Both the position numbers and the translations under genes were made by a program. Below, piece after piece: positions 19,919 to 21,399 of a stretch of DNA of 21,399 bases (the stretch's first letter is position 1; every line of letters begins with the position of its first letter). The stretch spans positions 1 through 21,399 of the IMG/VR virus record IMGVR_UViG_3300046007_008924, one strand, 5' to 3'. The notes under the pieces are model-generated. The model was not told the DNA's origin and did no database searches. It worked only from the letters and a program-made list of their open reading frames with translations. The DNA comes from a virus.

Positions 19919-21399
19919 CAGCCCTGTCGTTGCGGATGAGGTCGGCGATCTGCTCCACCTGCGAATCCTGCATGCGCATGAATTTGCCTCCGCGCTTCAT
20001 TGCGAATAGCCGTTCGTCAGAGGACAGTGCTGGGCGGAACCCGTATTTTTCGTAGACAGAACGGCGTTTTGCACCTTTGGTGTCATTAGAGTAGGGAATA
20101 GCATAGATAATTGAGTTGTCGGGTAGTTGGTCTACCTGCTCCTGGAACATCTTTTTGACGGTGGAGGCTACACCACGGGCGTTGCGGGACGCTGCTTCTG
20201 ACTTTGCGTCAAATTCTCCATCTACTCGGAACTGAGTTGAGTAAGTGCGCGCACCTCCGATGCTTTCCTGCGGTTTTGTTGAGTAAATAAGAAGTGTTTC
20301 CCCGACGGAGCCTGTGCTGAGCAAGCTACCGTCTTTCATTTTCCAGTTGGTGAAGTTATCTTTTGTGTTTACTGAAGTGATTTCACCTCCTTTGGACTTC
20401 AGAGCCATGTAAGCAGCACTTGCTTTAGCGTCTCCAACCAGCCCACGCACCGACTTTTGGAACTGTTTAGGTATGCGGTTTATGCCAGCGTCTATTTCCG
20501 CGCTCGACAACGATTTAATCACCCGCTTGCTGATCGCGGGTACCACTACCTCTTTGTTTTTGTATGCAATCGCTCCACCGGCAGCCAAAGCAGCACCAGC
20601 ACCGATAGCAGCCGCGATAGCAACACGGTTGCGCGTTTTATTATCGCTCTCGGGGGGTTGTTTTTCTTGGCTGGCTACTCCTGCGCCCTTACGGCACTCA
20701 TGTGCCTTTGGGATGTGTGAGGCTCCGCAAGGCTTACCCTGCAGGTCCTGCCGGACAGCCAGATAAGTAGTGGCACGGATCAGACCAGGGGGCAACGCGT
20801 CACCCCTCTGGCGGCGGGCTATTTCAGCGCGGGCGGCACGGTAGGAGGCCTCGAGGCTCATATCTTCGCCGCGGCCTTTAGCAGCCTCGCGCAGGGAGCG
20901 GGCAAGGTCGGTGATCTGCGCTTGGGCGCTGCGGCGGCCGCGGGGTGGGGTGGTAGCTGCAGGAGCTGCGCCTGTCGCAGCGCGACCCGCTGTCTGTACC
21001 GGAACCAGGCGCTCAAAGCCGTTCTGCTGCAAGTAGCGGGTGGCGTCGCTCAGGCTGGTGATGTCGCGACCAGCGAGCTCGGAGGCGGCAACCCGGGTTT
21101 CGCGATCCGAGAGTGTGAACGTGCTGCTCTTGCTGACCTGGCGGGCGAAGTACTCCTTGGAGATGGCGTCGCTGAGGCCCTGGCCGATGCGTCCGGTGAC
21201 GTTCGCGGGCTTTGCCAGGCGCTGTGCTAGGTAGCGGGAGTGGCCGATGCGGGCGCTGTTCATCAGGTCGCCGTAGCCAGCGCGGCGCTGCTCCGTGGGC
21301 ATAGCGGCGCCCGGGGTTTGGCGCACTTCGTCGGCGATGCGGCCGAAGTACTGATCGAACCCGTCACGGGTCTCTCGGTACAGGCGATTGGCGAGTCCC
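19905..21399 (-). CDS. Large virion-associated protein, 5' end beyond window, with Cys motif, membrane helix and possible GNAT-like end
   Basis: The frame is open to the right edge, so this is the C-terminal 497 residues of a longer protein; a GTG at 21326 is in frame but the frame continues past it (GLANRLYRETRDGFDQYFGR). The first 180 residues or so are charged and helical. CGASHIPKAHEC, the shared motif, lies about 225 residues into the visible part, followed by a hydrophobic helix (RVAIAAAIGAGAALAAGGAI). The last 130 residues resemble an acetyltransferase: TLLIYSTKP and YSTQFRVDGEF strands, a long helix, SIIYAIPYSND and RRSVYEKYGFRP, the Y-x-K-x-G-F signature near the end of GNAT folds. 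A portal protein could be the missing N-terminal part given gene order, but nothing seen proves it. DNA at 20040-20660 is AT-richer than its flanks. Confidence 0.75.
   Translation of the reverse strand, partial: GLANRLYRETRDGFDQYFGRIADEVRQTPGAAMPTEQRRAGYGDLMNSARIGHSRYLAQRLAKPANVTGRIGQGLSDAISKEYFARQVSKSSTFTLSDRETRVAASELAGRDITSLSDATRYLQQNGFERLVPVQTAGRAATGAAPAATTPPRGRRSAQAQITDLARSLREAAKGRGEDMSLEASYRAARAEIARRQRGDALPPGLIRATTYLAVRQDLQGKPCGASHIPKAHECRKGAGVASQEKQPPESDNKTRNRVAIAAAIGAGAALAAGGAIAYKNKEVVVPAISKRVIKSLSSAEIDAGINRIPKQFQKSVRGLVGDAKASAAYMALKSKGGEITSVNTKDNFTNWKMKDGSLLSTGSVGETLLIYSTKPQESIGGARTYSTQFRVDGEFDAKSEAASRNARGVASTVKKMFQEQVDQLPDNSIIYAIPYSNDTKGAKRRSVYEKYGFRPALSSDERLFAMKRGGKFMRMQDSQVEQIADLIRNDRADATP

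Overview
The window is the head and tail structural module of a tailed phage with a long, probably non-contractile tail (siphovirus type). Almost everything is read leftward (minus strand), from the right edge to the left edge, as one late operon with touching or overlapping genes. The DNA is GC-rich, with AT-richer patches inside several genes. A large virion protein typical of marine cyanophages and pelagiphages (12688-13953) and the GC content make a Synechococcus/Cyanobium-type cyanobacterial host a reasonable guess, but nothing here proves it. No tRNA, rRNA, CRISPR array, integrase, replication, terminase or definite lysis gene is seen.

Layout in transcription order. (1) 21399-19055: the 3' part of a large minor virion protein with a possible acetyltransferase-like end, then a Mu gpF/SPP1 gp7-type minor head protein. 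(2) 18726-13989: a cassette of six genes. Five of its proteins (255, 272, 163 and 169 aa, and the kinase) and the edge protein of (1) share a 12-residue motif C-G-x3-I-[PS]-x2-[HE]-x-C. In five of the six carriers a membrane-type helix follows. Four cassette proteins end with, and one contains, a D-x2-[YW]-A-[DA]-G-F motif. The variable parts include a complete J-domain (272 aa), a protein kinase-like domain (503 aa) and a DUF5872-like protein (238 aa). (3) 13953-12688: the cyanophage-type structural protein. (4) 12413-9564: a DUF2213 capsid maturation protease fused to a scaffold-like tail, a cement protein and a DUF2184 major capsid protein. (5) 9518-7556: neck and connector proteins. (6) 7543-1: major tail protein with an Ig-like end, a rho-independent terminator, a small unknown, a tail assembly chaperone pair joined by a canonical -1 slippery site (GGGAAAC), a 1644-aa tape measure protein with an embedded muralytic domain, and the start of a downstream tail gene.

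Two short plus-strand genes interrupt the operon: an XRE-type repressor-like protein (12404-12691) and a small two-helix membrane protein (18815-19054). Both look like morons, that is, independently transcribed insertions.

The most unusual content is the six-gene cassette between the minor head protein and the capsid protease. Shared end motifs around unrelated domains suggest proteins packaged inside the head (and possibly delivered to the host), assembled from exchangeable modules. A second slippery heptamer (GGGAAAG) lies at the end of the 238-aa gene, exactly in register to fuse it to the kinase frame, and the fused product would rebuild an L-T-P...R-x-D block like those that open the sister proteins.
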